64,000 bases of DNA from positions 620,001 through 684,000 of the forward strand of contig NZ_CP010975.1 in the NCBI RefSeq assembly GCF_000981765.1. The letters are read 5' to 3'. Source of the stretch: Kangiella geojedonensis. Its GTDB lineage: Bacteria > Pseudomonadota > Gammaproteobacteria > Enterobacterales > Kangiellaceae. The notes below the pieces were generated by a model. That model did not search any database. It saw only the letters and a program-made list of their open reading frames with translations, and was not told the DNA's origin. Both the position numbers and the translations under genes were made by a program. Of this stretch, positions 17,152 through 26,462 are shown in pieces. Positions within the stretch are counted from its first letter, which is position 1; each line of letters opens with the position of its first letter.

Positions 17152-18128
17152 TAGTTCTCCTCCTCAAGCAGAGGGAAGTGACAACGGACCTTGCGGCCTT
17201 TTAGCGAGCGTAATTCAGGTGGCTGTACGCACTTCTTATTGGCATACGGGCAACGTGGGCCAAGGTAACACCCAACGGGCAGATGATCCAATGAGGGAGT
17301 ACTACCTTTCAGGTTGAATAAACGACGCCCTTTTTTGTAGTGCATTCCATAATGAGGAACACTGTCCAGTAGGGCTTTCGTATAGGGATGGTAAGGCTGA
17401 CTCAGAAGATTGTAAGTACGTCCAGACTCAACAATTTGACCACCGTACATAACATAAACCTTGTCAGTGGTTTCCGACAAAATAGAAAAGTCATGCGTAA
17501 TCAACATTAAGGCCATATTGTGTTCTTCATTCAGCCTCAACAACAAGTCCAAGATTTGCGATTGAACGGTGACGTCCAGCGCTGTCGTTGGCTCGTCTGC
17601 GATTAAGAGCTTTGGTTCACAAGCTAGCGCCATCGCGATCATAACACGCTGATTCAAACCACCAGAGAGTTGATGAGGATATTCTTTATAACGACGCTTA
17701 CCATCAATAATCCCAACTTGAGCTAATAACTCTTGTGCTTTTTCAAAACGCTGTTTGCGGGTGCCACCGCCGTGAAAGCGGATGGTTTCATCAAGTTGAT
17801 ACCCTATGGTTAATGACGGATTGAGACTTGATGTAGGCTCTTGAAAGATGATGGATATGTTACTGCTGATCAGTTTTTGTCGTTCGGCGGGACTCATACG
17901 CGTCAGATCATGGCCATCAAGGTTGAAGAGATCGGCGCGCATGGTGGCAGCTGGCGACAATAATCCTGCTATCGCTAACGCCATGACACTTTTACCTGAT
18001 CCCGACTCACCAATCACACCTTGCACCTGACCGGAGTTGATGGAAATTTTTGCGCTGTCGACCGCAGGAATAATACCGCTATCGGTTTGGAAGTCGACGC
18101 TTAAGTTTTCTACTTGTAATAAGCCCAT
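17151..18128 (-). CDS. sapD: Peptide ABC transporter ATP-binding protein SapD
   Basis: A 325-residue ATPase with Walker A GESGSGKSV (about 37-45), the signature HQLSGGLNQRVMIAMAL and Walker B LLIADEPTTALD. The C-terminal region has the four-cysteine iron-sulphur-type motif of the OppD/DppD family (CYLGPRCPYANKKC, then VRCHFP). It pairs with SapF to drive the SapBC channel. In E. coli SapD is also needed for Trk potassium uptake. The gene begins 11 bases after the sapC stop and overlaps the sapF start. Confidence 0.88.
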   Translation of the reverse strand: MGLLQVENLSVDFQTDSGIIPAVDSAKISINSGQVQGVIGESGSGKSVMALAIAGLLSPAATMRADLFNLDGHDLTRMSPAERQKLISSNISIIFQEPTSSLNPSLTIGYQLDETIRFHGGGTRKQRFEKAQELLAQVGIIDGKRRYKEYPHQLSGGLNQRVMIAMALACEPKLLIADEPTTALDVTVQSQILDLLLRLNEEHNMALMLITHDFSILSETTDKVYVMYGGQIVESGRTYNLLSQPYHPYTKALLDSVPHYGMHYKKGRRLFNLKGSTPSLDHLPVGCYLGPRCPYANKKCVQPPELRSLKGRKVRCHFPLLEEEN

Positions 18129-18139
18129 AGTCGTCAGCC

Positions 18140-19015
18140 CTAGCGGTTAAGTCGCGGGTCAAGGGCGTCGCGAACGCCATCACCCACTAAGTTGATAGAA
18201 AGAACAGTCAGAAAGATCGCCAGTCCCGGCAAGGTCATGGTCCAGGGAGCAAATTGAATAAAGGCCCGTGATTCAGACAACATAGTTCCCCATTCAGCCA
18301 TCGGAGGCTGCGCACCAAGACCTAAGAATCCCAAGGCAGCAATGTCGAGTAGCGCTGTTGAGAAACTAAAAGTTAGTTGGACAATCAATGCTGGAATAAT
18401 ATTTGGCCATACGTGGTGAGTGAGCAGCCGTAGCCGTTTAGCGCCGTCAAGCTTTGCTGCCATGACGTAATCTTTGTTGAGTTCTTCTGAGATAGAAGAT
18501 TGTGTAATGCGAACAAACTGAGGCACCAATACGATAACCACAGCATAGATCGCATTGGGCAAGCCGGGGCCGATAATGGCAACAATTGCGATGGCAAGTA
18601 ACAACGACGGGAACGATAGGAGTAGATCCATAATTCTCATCAACAGTGACCGAAGTGTTGGGTTAATAAATGCTGCCGCAGCACCAATCACTATACCTAT
18701 GAATGCTGCAATCAATACCACCATGAAGGTCAGCTGGAGCGAGAGTCGTGCTCCGTAAAGCAGCCTTGAAAGCATGTCTCGGCCCAAGTCATCGGTGCCG
18801 AAAAAGTATTGGAAATTACCAGCATCGTTCCAAATAGGGGGGACGAGTATGCTGGTGTTAAATTGGTGCGCTGGATCATAGGGCGCAATCCATGGTCCAA
18901 TCAGCGCCATAATAAGGATGAAGCAAAGCACGATTAGGCCAATCATAGCGCCTTTGTTGTGACGAAAAATTACCCAAGCCGCTTTTTGGTTGGCACTGAC
19001 CATCGGTTTTATCAT
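18140..19015 (-). CDS. sapC: Peptide ABC transporter permease SapC
   Basis: A 291-residue inner-membrane protein with a leading helix (about 22-44) and five more, of the DppC/SapC family: FFGTDDLGRDMLSRLLYGAR in the first periplasmic loop and the EAA loop DYVMAAKLDGAKRLRL facing the ATPases. It is very like E. coli SapC, including LDIAALGFLGLGAQ and the LVGDGVRDALDPRL end. Start ATG overlaps the sapB stop by four bases. Confidence 0.88.
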   Translation of the reverse strand: MIKPMVSANQKAAWVIFRHNKGAMIGLIVLCFILIMALIGPWIAPYDPAHQFNTSILVPPIWNDAGNFQYFFGTDDLGRDMLSRLLYGARLSLQLTFMVVLIAAFIGIVIGAAAAFINPTLRSLLMRIMDLLLSFPSLLLAIAIVAIIGPGLPNAIYAVVIVLVPQFVRITQSSISEELNKDYVMAAKLDGAKRLRLLTHHVWPNIIPALIVQLTFSFSTALLDIAALGFLGLGAQPPMAEWGTMLSESRAFIQFAPWTMTLPGLAIFLTVLSINLVGDGVRDALDPRLNR

Positions 19016-19971
19016 GATGGTCTCCTTAGTCTTGGGTTAAGATAGATGCTTATAAAGTCCAGAGCTAAGTTGAAAGCAATGACGATGATGGAGAGCGCCA
19101 ACACGCCACCTTGAATACTCGCGAAGTCACGACGCGATACCGCTTCAAGTAACCATTTTCCGATCCCTGGCCATGCGAAAATATACTCAGTAATAATAAC
19201 GCCCGACATGATGATGCTAATTTGAACGCCACTAATGGTTAAAATGGGCTGTAGGGCATTACGCAGGGCGTGAACCCAAATAATTCGCTGCTTACTAATA
19301 CCCTTAGAGCGTGCCGTGCGAACATACTCTGATTTCAGCACTGCTAATAACGAAGAACGAGTCATTCGTGCCACAATCGCCATGGGAATTGTGCTCAGAG
19401 TTACCGCGGGTAAAATCAAGTGATGGAGGGCGTTTAAGAAAGCACTGAATCCGTATTGATTATGGTGTAGCAGGGTGTCAATCAACATAAAGCGTGTATA
19501 GGGCTCTATGTCATAGGAAAAATCGATACGGCCTGCAACGGGCGTCCACCCAAGCGTTAGCGAAAATAACAACACCAATAGCATACCCCACCAAAAGATC
19601 GGCATAGAATAGCCCATCAGCGATGATGTCATTAGAGTGTTATCAAGCCAGCCACCGCGACGAGTTGAAGATAATATACCAAGGCCAAGGCCTGCGGTGA
19701 CAGCGAGCAGCATAGCCAGAATGATAAGTTCTACGGTCGCTGGGAAATGCTGTAAAAAATCCTTGAGCACGCTACGTTTATGGATGCTAGAGGTACCCCA
19801 GTCACCATTTAATAAAAACTGCAAATATTCAAAATATTGGATAACGACATGGTCGCTTTGGAATTGATGAACCGGCGTATCTGACTGCAGGCTGAGTATG
19901 AACGTCAAAACTGTCAGCCCCAACAGACTGATGATTAATGTGCTCAGTTGTTTGATTAATGTTGAAAACAT
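19012..19971 (-). CDS. sapB: Peptide ABC transporter permease SapB
   Basis: A 319-residue inner-membrane protein with about six helices and the EAA loop SEYVRTARSKGISKQRI. It aligns by eye with E. coli SapB over its whole length, for example SLTLGWTPVAGRIDFSY, HHLILPAVTLS and ITEYIFAWPGIGKWL; this similarity is the main reason to call the operon sap. The start ATG shares one base with the sapA stop. Confidence 0.88.
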   Translation of the reverse strand: MFSTLIKQLSTLIISLLGLTVLTFILSLQSDTPVHQFQSDHVVIQYFEYLQFLLNGDWGTSSIHKRSVLKDFLQHFPATVELIILAMLLAVTAGLGLGILSSTRRGGWLDNTLMTSSLMGYSMPIFWWGMLLVLLFSLTLGWTPVAGRIDFSYDIEPYTRFMLIDTLLHHNQYGFSAFLNALHHLILPAVTLSTIPMAIVARMTRSSLLAVLKSEYVRTARSKGISKQRIIWVHALRNALQPILTISGVQISIIMSGVIITEYIFAWPGIGKWLLEAVSRRDFASIQGGVLALSIIVIAFNLALDFISIYLNPRLRRPS

Positions 19972-21683
19972 TAATTGCTTGCCTCTGGAGTAGCGTTTTC
20001 ATTTAGGGGCTTTAGCGTTACCCCTTCAAAGTTAATGTTACCTATCGGCGACACTATCAACCCATCCACTTCAGGCTGGACCAATACGCTGTTGTTTGCA
20101 TGTGCAATTGTCAGCCATGGGGCCTCTTGTTTAAAGATCTTCTGAGCTTGTAAATAATACTGGGTTCTATCAGCCTGCTCGGCAGAGGTTCTCGCCTTTA
20201 AGATAAGGTCGTCAAACTCATTGTTACACCATTTGGCATAATTATTACCGCTTACAGAAGAGCTGCAACTTAACAGAGGACTAAAAAAGTTATTGGGATC
20301 AGCGTTATCCGCATTCCAACCGAGTAGGACACTATGGTGCAACCCTTGGGATACACGCGACAAGAATGTGCCCCACTCATAGGTGATGATGCGTACATCA
20401 ACATTAATGTCCGCCAAATCCTGCTGAATCATTTCGGCCATCTTCCTAGCATTTGGGTTGTAGGCGCGTTGAATCGGCATTGCCCAAATGTCGATAGAAA
20501 AGCCATTCTCATAGCCCGCTTCCTTGAGTAATTCGAGCGCTTTACGTTTACTGTAGGTAACCTTGGTGATGTTCTTATTGTATGCCCATGATGACGGTGG
20601 AATTGGGTTGGTTGCCATAGTCGCCTGTCGGTCATAGACCGTTTGCAGAATTGCTTCACGATCGACGGCCATGGTTAAAGCCTGCCGGACTTTAGCATCA
20701 TGAAAGGGGGGCTTTTCTGTATTGAATGCCCAGTAGGCTACATTAAGTCCTGGTGTTTGCACTGACTTTAGGTCATTTTTTTGAGCAACACGCAAATGTA
20801 CCGGTAAAGGGTAACTCATCACATCACATTCACCAGCACTAAAACGTGCAAAGCGCATCGCAGCATCCGGAGTGATGGCGAAAACTAAGTTTTTGACTCG
20901 TTTTACGTCAGAAAAATAATCATCAAAGCGTTTATAGCGAATATAAGCATCTGGCTCATAGCGTTCAAAGCGGAAAGGACCAGTGCCGATAGGCTTATTG
21001 TCTATCCACTCTGGATGGCGAAGTCGATTGAGTTGCTGAGCATACTCTGCAGATAGTATGGATGCAAAAGGTGTCGCTAAAATTGACAAGAAAGGACTTT
21101 CGGGGCGTGTTAATACAAACTCAACTTGGTGTTCACCGGTTTTGCGAATGTCTTCAATCAGTCGCTCCATACTCTGAGCTTTAAAATACGGATAGCGCCC
21201 ACCTGAGATTGCGTGATAAGGGTGGTTTTCTAATCGCTGGCGATTAAAACTGAATATGACATCATCGGCATTCAAGTTGCGGCTTGGAGTAAAAATTTGG
21301 CTGCCATGGAAAGGAATATCCTTTCTTAGGTTAAATGTGTATCGAAGGCCGTCATCACTAATAGACCAAGATTTCGCAAGGGATGGTGCGATCTCTGTAG
21401 TCCCTGGTTTGTAAGTAACTAATTGGTTGTAGATGATGTTAGCCGTTGCATCATAAGAGGTGCCAGACGTAACCAGTTGCGGATTAAAACTATCTGGGCT
21501 TCCCTCCGAGCAGTAAACTAAAAGATCCTTTTCCTCACTATTGTTTTTCTTGTTTTGGCTAGGGCTACAGGAACAACAAATGAGGGCCACTAGCGATAGT
21601 AATAGCTTGGTAGGACTTGGGGTGCCTCTGTATAGACTGCTATGTATCATCAGGTCATTGTTTTCGTTAGATTTCTTAATCAT
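19971..21683 (-). CDS. sapA: Peptide ABC transporter substrate-binding lipoprotein SapA
   Basis: A 570-residue periplasmic binding protein of the SBP family 5 (OppA/DppA/SapA): YCSEGSPDSFNPQLVTSG at the start of the mature part, AKSWSISDDGLRYTFNLRKD, and the family signature region around NLNADDVIFSFNR. The N-terminus ends in a lipobox-like stretch LICCSC (about residues 34-39), so unlike E. coli SapA it is probably lipid-anchored. The start is uncertain: the ATG at 21683 and one at 21650 both fit, neither with a good ribosome site. It heads the minus-strand sapABCDF operon, all genes overlapping or nearly so. Confidence 0.87.
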   Translation of the reverse strand: MIKKSNENNDLMIHSSLYRGTPSPTKLLLSLVALICCSCSPSQNKKNNSEEKDLLVYCSEGSPDSFNPQLVTSGTSYDATANIIYNQLVTYKPGTTEIAPSLAKSWSISDDGLRYTFNLRKDIPFHGSQIFTPSRNLNADDVIFSFNRQRLENHPYHAISGGRYPYFKAQSMERLIEDIRKTGEHQVEFVLTRPESPFLSILATPFASILSAEYAQQLNRLRHPEWIDNKPIGTGPFRFERYEPDAYIRYKRFDDYFSDVKRVKNLVFAITPDAAMRFARFSAGECDVMSYPLPVHLRVAQKNDLKSVQTPGLNVAYWAFNTEKPPFHDAKVRQALTMAVDREAILQTVYDRQATMATNPIPPSSWAYNKNITKVTYSKRKALELLKEAGYENGFSIDIWAMPIQRAYNPNARKMAEMIQQDLADINVDVRIITYEWGTFLSRVSQGLHHSVLLGWNADNADPNNFFSPLLSCSSSVSGNNYAKWCNNEFDDLILKARTSAEQADRTQYYLQAQKIFKQEAPWLTIAHANNSVLVQPEVDGLIVSPIGNINFEGVTLKPLNENATPEASN

Positions 21684-21793
21684 AACAAGCTTATAGGCTA
21701 GTGCCTAGAGCTGTCTGCAATCGGTTGAGTTTCAACAAATCTTTGTGAGATGTAACAAGCTGTGAACAGGCACTAAGTTTGGCCCGTAACGAG

Positions 21794-21821
21794 TTGAAAG
21801 GGCAAGGGAAACTGCTATACT
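21794..21821 (+). promoter_or_regulatory. Sigma-70 promoter of the barrel-protein gene
   Basis: TTGAAA (21794-21799), 16-base spacer, TATACT (21816-21821) with an extended -10 TG two bases before it. It leaves a leader of about 125 bases before the ATG at 21954. The rest of the 270-base gap shows no gene. Confidence 0.65.
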
Positions 21822-21953
21822 TAAGGTATGCGAACATTAGTGTCGCACTGTTTTGTCTAGCCTTTGAAGCTGACAAAAAAGCTTAAAACAATAGAAAACA
21901 CCAAGCGCTTCATAATAACAAGCGATATGGGGTCAAGTGATTAGAGTGACAGC

Positions 21954-23096
21954 ATGAAGTCTATTAGCCGAGTAAAATTAGCTAGCGTATTAGTTGCAAT
22001 GTCGATTTCAGGCGCTGCTATGGCTAAAGACGTTTATCAACAAGAACCTAATAGCTGGACACCATTCTCATTCGATAGTTCTTCCTCATCCCTGCATGCT
22101 TCGAAAGTTGTACCACTTTATTCCGATTCATTTGGCTCCGGCTATTTAGACTCCAGCGCGCTATCCATCGGGCTTGAAGACGGGAGCGACGGTTTATGGC
22201 AATTTTCATTAGATGTGAATCAGTCACAAGAGTCGTTGTTTACTGAAGAACAATATCAACTGAACGCTTCATACAGTCCTGATAGCGCAAGCTCGACTTT
22301 CTATATCAATTATGGAAACCGCCGTGTTCCAGTATCCATTAAGGTAGATGATTTTTTAGACTATAATCAGTCTGGGCCTGAAGGCTCTGAGCTTGCCCTA
22401 GGCTTTGAACAAAATGTAAACGATAGCTGGGCTGTTAGTATTAGTTATACTAAGTCTGAACTTGAACAGGCCAGTTCTGATAACAGTGTTTTTGGCTTTG
22501 GAGCCGACACCCCAGTTAATCAACAGTACTGGTTTGATCTCAATAAAGATGGTTTGCCTGAAGCTGTGAACTTATTTTCTGAGCTGGGCAGATCACCAAG
22601 CTTTGATAAGGCTTCAGATGGTATTGAAATTCGGTTAACTCGCCAAGTTGGAGATAAGGTTTCCGTCGGTAGTAGCTTGTTTAAAGGCCATTCGACGTTT
22701 GACTGGCAACCTTATCAGTTAAAAGAGTTTGAGACGGTTGCGAGCGAACTCAAAGAAAGTGGGATATCGCTTTTTAGTCAAATAGACTTCTCCCCCGAAT
22801 GGTCAGTAGCAACGCAACTTAGCCATAGGGATTATACTCAGCAGCCCCCACAAATCGTTTCTCTGGTCAGCGATTCTGCGAACAGCCTTAACTTCGATAG
22901 TACGACGTTAGATATTGGGGTCCAATACCAGGGGCGCTGGCAAGATATGGGCTTAGTTATAAGAATAGACTTGGTAAACTTGCTGGGCAATAACCAAGAA
23001 AATAATAGCAATCAAAACTTCAATGATAACGGCTTAATGCCTTACACTTTTGAAACTCCAAAATATATAAAACTTAGCGGTAGCATAAACTTTTAA
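21954..23096 (+). CDS. Exported protein, probable outer-membrane beta-barrel, unknown function
   Basis: A 380-residue protein with a clear signal peptide (cut after GAAMA, about residue 24). The mature part is rich in Ser, Gln and Asp, and alternates polar and hydrophobic residues in many short strands (LWQFSLDVNQSQ, STFYINYG, SWAVSISYTKSE, WSVATQLSHRDY). It ends in a strand with C-terminal phenylalanine (YIKLSGSINF), the classic signal for barrel insertion by the Bam complex. No family recognised. It stands alone with its own promoter, divergent from sapA and upstream of the TonB2 operon, whose client it could be, although no plug domain is visible. Confidence 0.65.
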   Translation: MKSISRVKLASVLVAMSISGAAMAKDVYQQEPNSWTPFSFDSSSSSLHASKVVPLYSDSFGSGYLDSSALSIGLEDGSDGLWQFSLDVNQSQESLFTEEQYQLNASYSPDSASSTFYINYGNRRVPVSIKVDDFLDYNQSGPEGSELALGFEQNVNDSWAVSISYTKSELEQASSDNSVFGFGADTPVNQQYWFDLNKDGLPEAVNLFSELGRSPSFDKASDGIEIRLTRQVGDKVSVGSSLFKGHSTFDWQPYQLKEFETVASELKESGISLFSQIDFSPEWSVATQLSHRDYTQQPPQIVSLVSDSANSLNFDSTTLDIGVQYQGRWQDMGLVIRIDLVNLLGNNQENNSNQNFNDNGLMPYTFETPKYIKLSGSINF

Positions 23097-23200
23097 TCAG
23101 TTTTGATGGGGAGTTTATAAGGTCAATTCGCTGCTGCATCAAGAGATAAATAAAAGTTATCTGAAACTATTTCTAAATGTAAATTAACTGTAATGTTTTG

Positions 23201-23230
23201 TTGACCCTTACAGGCCTTCTCCTTTATAGT
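23201..23230 (+). promoter_or_regulatory. Sigma-70 promoter of the TonB2-type operon
   Basis: TTGACC (23201-23206), 18-base spacer, TATAGT (23225-23230). The leader of about 160 bases has a 10-base palindrome ACCAATTGGT (23253-23262); I see no clear Fur box. The gap 23097-23396 holds no gene. Confidence 0.6.
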
Positions 23231-23396
23231 TGATTTCTTTCACCAGAGAAACACCAATTGGTTAAAGTTTAGTTTAAAGAGACTCTTTTAACAGTTCAGA
23301 CCTTTAATTCCTTGATTTTTGGTCTCGAACCTACTAAGTTTCTTTAGCATCGACTTTTTAATGAAACGATTTCTGAACAGAAATTTGGGTAAGTTT

Positions 23397-24173
23397 ATGA
23401 AAAAACAAGTACTTTTTAAGAAAACGGCTGTTGCCATTCTTGCCTCTGCTGTGATGGGCAGCACGATGGCTGCTGGCGAGTTCGGTTCTTCGATGACTAC
23501 TGAGAAGCGAATTGATAAAAAAGCAGCGAGCACACAAGTATCTGTAGATCGCCTAGCAGAGCAAACCACTGACTTGGCTTTAGAATACAGAAATACTTTA
23601 CAACAAGTTGATAGCTTGCGTATCTACAACACTCAACTTGAAAGACAAATTGCATCTCAGGAAAAACAAATTGCTGAGAGCAGTCAGGAAATGGAAACGA
23701 TTGATGAAACTGAAAAGGGTGTTCTTCCTTTAATGGATGAAATGATTAAAACCCTTGATGAGTTTGTTCAATTGGACATCCCGTTCAACATTCAGCAACG
23801 TCAAGAGCGTGTACAGAATCTAGTCTCTTTGATGGATACCGCTGATGTAACGGTTTCAGAGAAGTATCGTAAAATCTTAGAAGCCTACCAAATTGAAATG
23901 CAATACGGTAACGCCGTATCTGCAAGCTCAGGAACTATTGAGAAAGACGGAGAAGAGCTCAGTGTAGACTTCTTACGTGTGGGTCGTTTGTCGTATGTTT
24001 ATTTAACAGTTGACGGCAAAGATGGTGCTTATTGGGATAAATCATCTGGTCAGTGGGTTGCACTTCCACAAGAGTATTTAGACTCTGTGAACAACGCAAT
24101 CAATATGGCAAAAGGTGTCGCAACTCAAGAACTATTTAAAGTACCAGTCCCAGTTACGGAGGCAGCACAATGA
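23397..24173 (+). CDS. DUF3450 exported coiled-coil protein of the TonB2 operon
   Basis: A 258-residue protein with a signal peptide (MKKQVLFKK, hydrophobic core, cut after STMAA) and then a long coiled coil (about 45-110: VDRLAEQTTDLALEYRNTL, RIYNTQLERQIASQEKQI) followed by a globular end with FLRVGRLSYVYLTVDG. It fits the DUF3450 family, always found in front of ttpC in Vibrio and Shewanella-type TonB2 clusters; its role is not known. I use the ATG at 23397, which gives a normal signal peptide, rather than upstream in-frame starts. Its stop overlaps the ttpC start by four bases. Confidence 0.82.
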   Translation: MKKQVLFKKTAVAILASAVMGSTMAAGEFGSSMTTEKRIDKKAASTQVSVDRLAEQTTDLALEYRNTLQQVDSLRIYNTQLERQIASQEKQIAESSQEMETIDETEKGVLPLMDEMIKTLDEFVQLDIPFNIQQRQERVQNLVSLMDTADVTVSEKYRKILEAYQIEMQYGNAVSASSGTIEKDGEELSVDFLRVGRLSYVYLTVDGKDGAYWDKSSGQWVALPQEYLDSVNNAINMAKGVATQELFKVPVPVTEAAQ

Positions 24174-25516
24174 GAAACGTTTTAGCATTATCACTAGCTG
24201 GCGTCCTAGCGTTCAGTGTTTCAGCAGTATCCAATGCTGCTGAAAGTTTGTCGCACTCTGACTTACTTAAGAAAGTTAGAGATAAAGAGCGTATTCAAGA
24301 GCAGGTGAACAATCAACGTGTTCAAACGTTCCAGCGTCAAAAGAATCGTCAAGCTGACCTATTAGCAGATGCAAAAGCGAAACTCGCTGCAGAAGAAGCT
24401 AAAAGTGAGCGTTTAAAAGCATCATTTGATGAAAACGAAAAGCAATTAACGCAAATCGCAGAAGATTTACGTATTAAGCAAGGTAACTTGGGTGAGTTGT
24501 TTGGTGTTGTTCGTCAAGCAGCAAACAGCCTATCAGGTGATATCTCATCATCGTTAGTAAGTGCTCAATACCCAGGACGTGGTGCGTTACTAGATAAGTT
24601 AATTGAAGCAGAAGAGCTTCCTAAAATGGATGATCTACGTGGTTTCTACGTACTTATGCTTCAGGAGTTATCTGAACAAGGTAACACTGCAAGCTTCGCA
24701 GCTGACGTGGTGAATGAAGAAGGCCGTACAGAAACTCAAACAGTTGAGCGTATTGGTACTTTCAACCTACTTTCTGGTAATGACTATCTTATCTTTGACA
24801 AAGGTCAGATTAAGACTCTACAAGTACAACCTTCTGCAGAAGTTCGTGACTTAGCGGCTGACTATGAGTCTGCTGCCTCAGGTTATGCTGGTCTTTATAT
24901 TGACCCTACAAAAGGCGGTATTCTTCAATTAGAAAAGCTAAAAATGAGCTTGGCAGATCGCTTATGGAAGTTTAAAGGCTTCGCAGGTTCGACTGTAATG
25001 ATCCTTTTAGCTATCGGTTTGTTAATTGCTTTAGAGCGTCTATTCACTCTGTACATGGTTACTGGACCAAAGGTTGCTTCTCAGAAGAAATCAAGCACTC
25101 CAGGCAACAACCCTCTTGGTCGCGTGATGAAAGTTTATCTTGCGAACAAAGATGAAGATGTTGAAAACCTCGAGTTAAAGTTAGATGAAGCTGTGTTGAA
25201 AGAAACACCTAAAATTGAGCGTGGTATTAACCTCATTAAAGTAATCGCTGCACTTGGTCCGCTACTAGGTCTATTGGGTACAGTTGTTGGTATGATTGAG
25301 GTATTCCAGTCTATTACATTACATGGTACTGGCGACCCACGATTAATGGCTGACGGTATTTCTCAGGCGTTGGTAACAACTGTTTGGGGTCTGTTAGCAG
25401 CAATTCCATTAACCTTCTTGCACGCTGTTGTAGCTGGTAAAAGTAAAAGCATTATTCATGTCTTGGAAGAACAGAGCACTGGTTTAATGGCTCAACACGA
25501 CGAGAATAACGCATAG
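24170..25516 (+). CDS. ttpC: TtpC-type MotA/TolQ/ExbB proton-channel protein with exported coiled coil
   Basis: A 448-residue protein. It begins with a signal peptide (cut near SNAAE), then a coiled coil in the periplasm (about 35-110), a globular part, and a C-terminal MotA/TolQ/ExbB domain (about 275-440) with three helices and the conserved GPLLGLLGTVVGMIEVF. This matches TtpC of Vibrio, which is required for the TonB2 complex to energise outer-membrane receptors. GGAGG lies 8 bases before the ATG. It is directly followed by exbB, exbD and tonB in one operon. Confidence 0.87.
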   Translation: MRNVLALSLAGVLAFSVSAVSNAAESLSHSDLLKKVRDKERIQEQVNNQRVQTFQRQKNRQADLLADAKAKLAAEEAKSERLKASFDENEKQLTQIAEDLRIKQGNLGELFGVVRQAANSLSGDISSSLVSAQYPGRGALLDKLIEAEELPKMDDLRGFYVLMLQELSEQGNTASFAADVVNEEGRTETQTVERIGTFNLLSGNDYLIFDKGQIKTLQVQPSAEVRDLAADYESAASGYAGLYIDPTKGGILQLEKLKMSLADRLWKFKGFAGSTVMILLAIGLLIALERLFTLYMVTGPKVASQKKSSTPGNNPLGRVMKVYLANKDEDVENLELKLDEAVLKETPKIERGINLIKVIAALGPLLGLLGTVVGMIEVFQSITLHGTGDPRLMADGISQALVTTVWGLLAAIPLTFLHAVVAGKSKSIIHVLEEQSTGLMAQHDENNA

Positions 25517-25526
25517 GAACTTCCTT

Positions 25527-26039
25527 ATGGAATTAATCTATACGATATTAGAGTTTATCGGTAAAGGCGGATGGGTCCTATGGTGGATAGGACTCGTTCT
25601 CTTCCTAATGTGGACCTTTTTGATTGAGCGTTATTGGTTTATTTATGGCCAATATCCGAAAGAAGCTCGATCAATCATCGCACGTTGGAATGCTCGAGAA
25701 GACCAGACATCATGGAAAGCAAAACAAATCCGTGATGCTTGGATCTCGATAGCTCGTGAAGCCTTGAACCAAAGAATGTTATTAATCAAAACATTGATTG
25801 CCATTTGTCCTCTATTAGGGCTTTTGGGTACTGTCACCGGTATGATTGATGTTTTTGATGGCATGTCAGGTCAAGGCTCTGGTAGCGCACGTCAAATGGC
25901 TGGCGGTATCTTTAAAGCTACAATTCCAACAATGGCGGGAATGGTTGCCGCATTATCTGGTATCTTTTTCAGTAGTCGATTAGAACAAACGACTTATGTT
26001 AAGACACACCAGTTAGCCGATAACCTTTCACACCATTAA
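25527..26039 (+). CDS. exbB: ExbB proton channel subunit of the TonB2 system
   Basis: A 170-residue inner-membrane protein with three helices and the ExbB/TolQ motif CPLLGLLGTVTGMIDVFDGM, then the GIFKATIPTMAGMVAAL helix. Short, as in ExbB2 of Vibrio. Together with ExbD it converts the proton gradient into TonB movement. It follows ttpC by 10 bases and precedes exbD by 18. Confidence 0.92.
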   Translation: MELIYTILEFIGKGGWVLWWIGLVLFLMWTFLIERYWFIYGQYPKEARSIIARWNAREDQTSWKAKQIRDAWISIAREALNQRMLLIKTLIAICPLLGLLGTVTGMIDVFDGMSGQGSGSARQMAGGIFKATIPTMAGMVAALSGIFFSSRLEQTTYVKTHQLADNLSHH

Positions 26040-26057
26040 TTATTGGGTGAAGACTAG

Positions 26058-26459
26058 ATGGCGATTCAAGACAAAAGAAAACAAGAAGATGTAGAAATTG
26101 ACATGACTCCGATGCTCGACATCGTATTCATCATGTTAATTTTCTTCATCGTCACAACGGTTTTTGTGAAACAAGCAGGCGTAGAAGTTGTCAAACCTTT
26201 AGCAAGTACTGCAGAAGAGCGTAAAAATGCGTATATTTTTGTCGCTATTGATGCAAAAAACACTATTACGATTGACAAAACGACTGTTCAGCCTGCTGAA
26301 GTTAAGTCAAAAATCCAATCAATGCGAACTGAAAACTTAGAAGGTGAAGTTGTTATTCAGGCTGACCAAGAAGCAAAGGCAGGACTTGTGTTAAAAGTCA
26401 TTGATTTTGCTAAAAGTGCTGGCGCTAAGGTTTCAGTTGCAACAGATAAGGTACAGTAA
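26058..26459 (+). CDS. exbD: ExbD subunit of the TonB2 system
   Basis: A 133-residue protein with a single N-terminal helix (about 16-38) carrying the essential aspartate in IDMTPMLDIVFIMLIFF, then a periplasmic ExbD/TolR domain. It is the proton-carrying partner of ExbB. tonB follows after 3 bases. Confidence 0.93.
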   Translation: MAIQDKRKQEDVEIDMTPMLDIVFIMLIFFIVTTVFVKQAGVEVVKPLASTAEERKNAYIFVAIDAKNTITIDKTTVQPAEVKSKIQSMRTENLEGEVVIQADQEAKAGLVLKVIDFAKSAGAKVSVATDKVQ

Positions 26460-26462
26460 ACT

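Noticed and set aside
21691-21876. 61-codon minus-strand frame upstream of sapA
   Set aside because: It overlaps the strong + strand promoter, has no ribosome site and no signal or domain.
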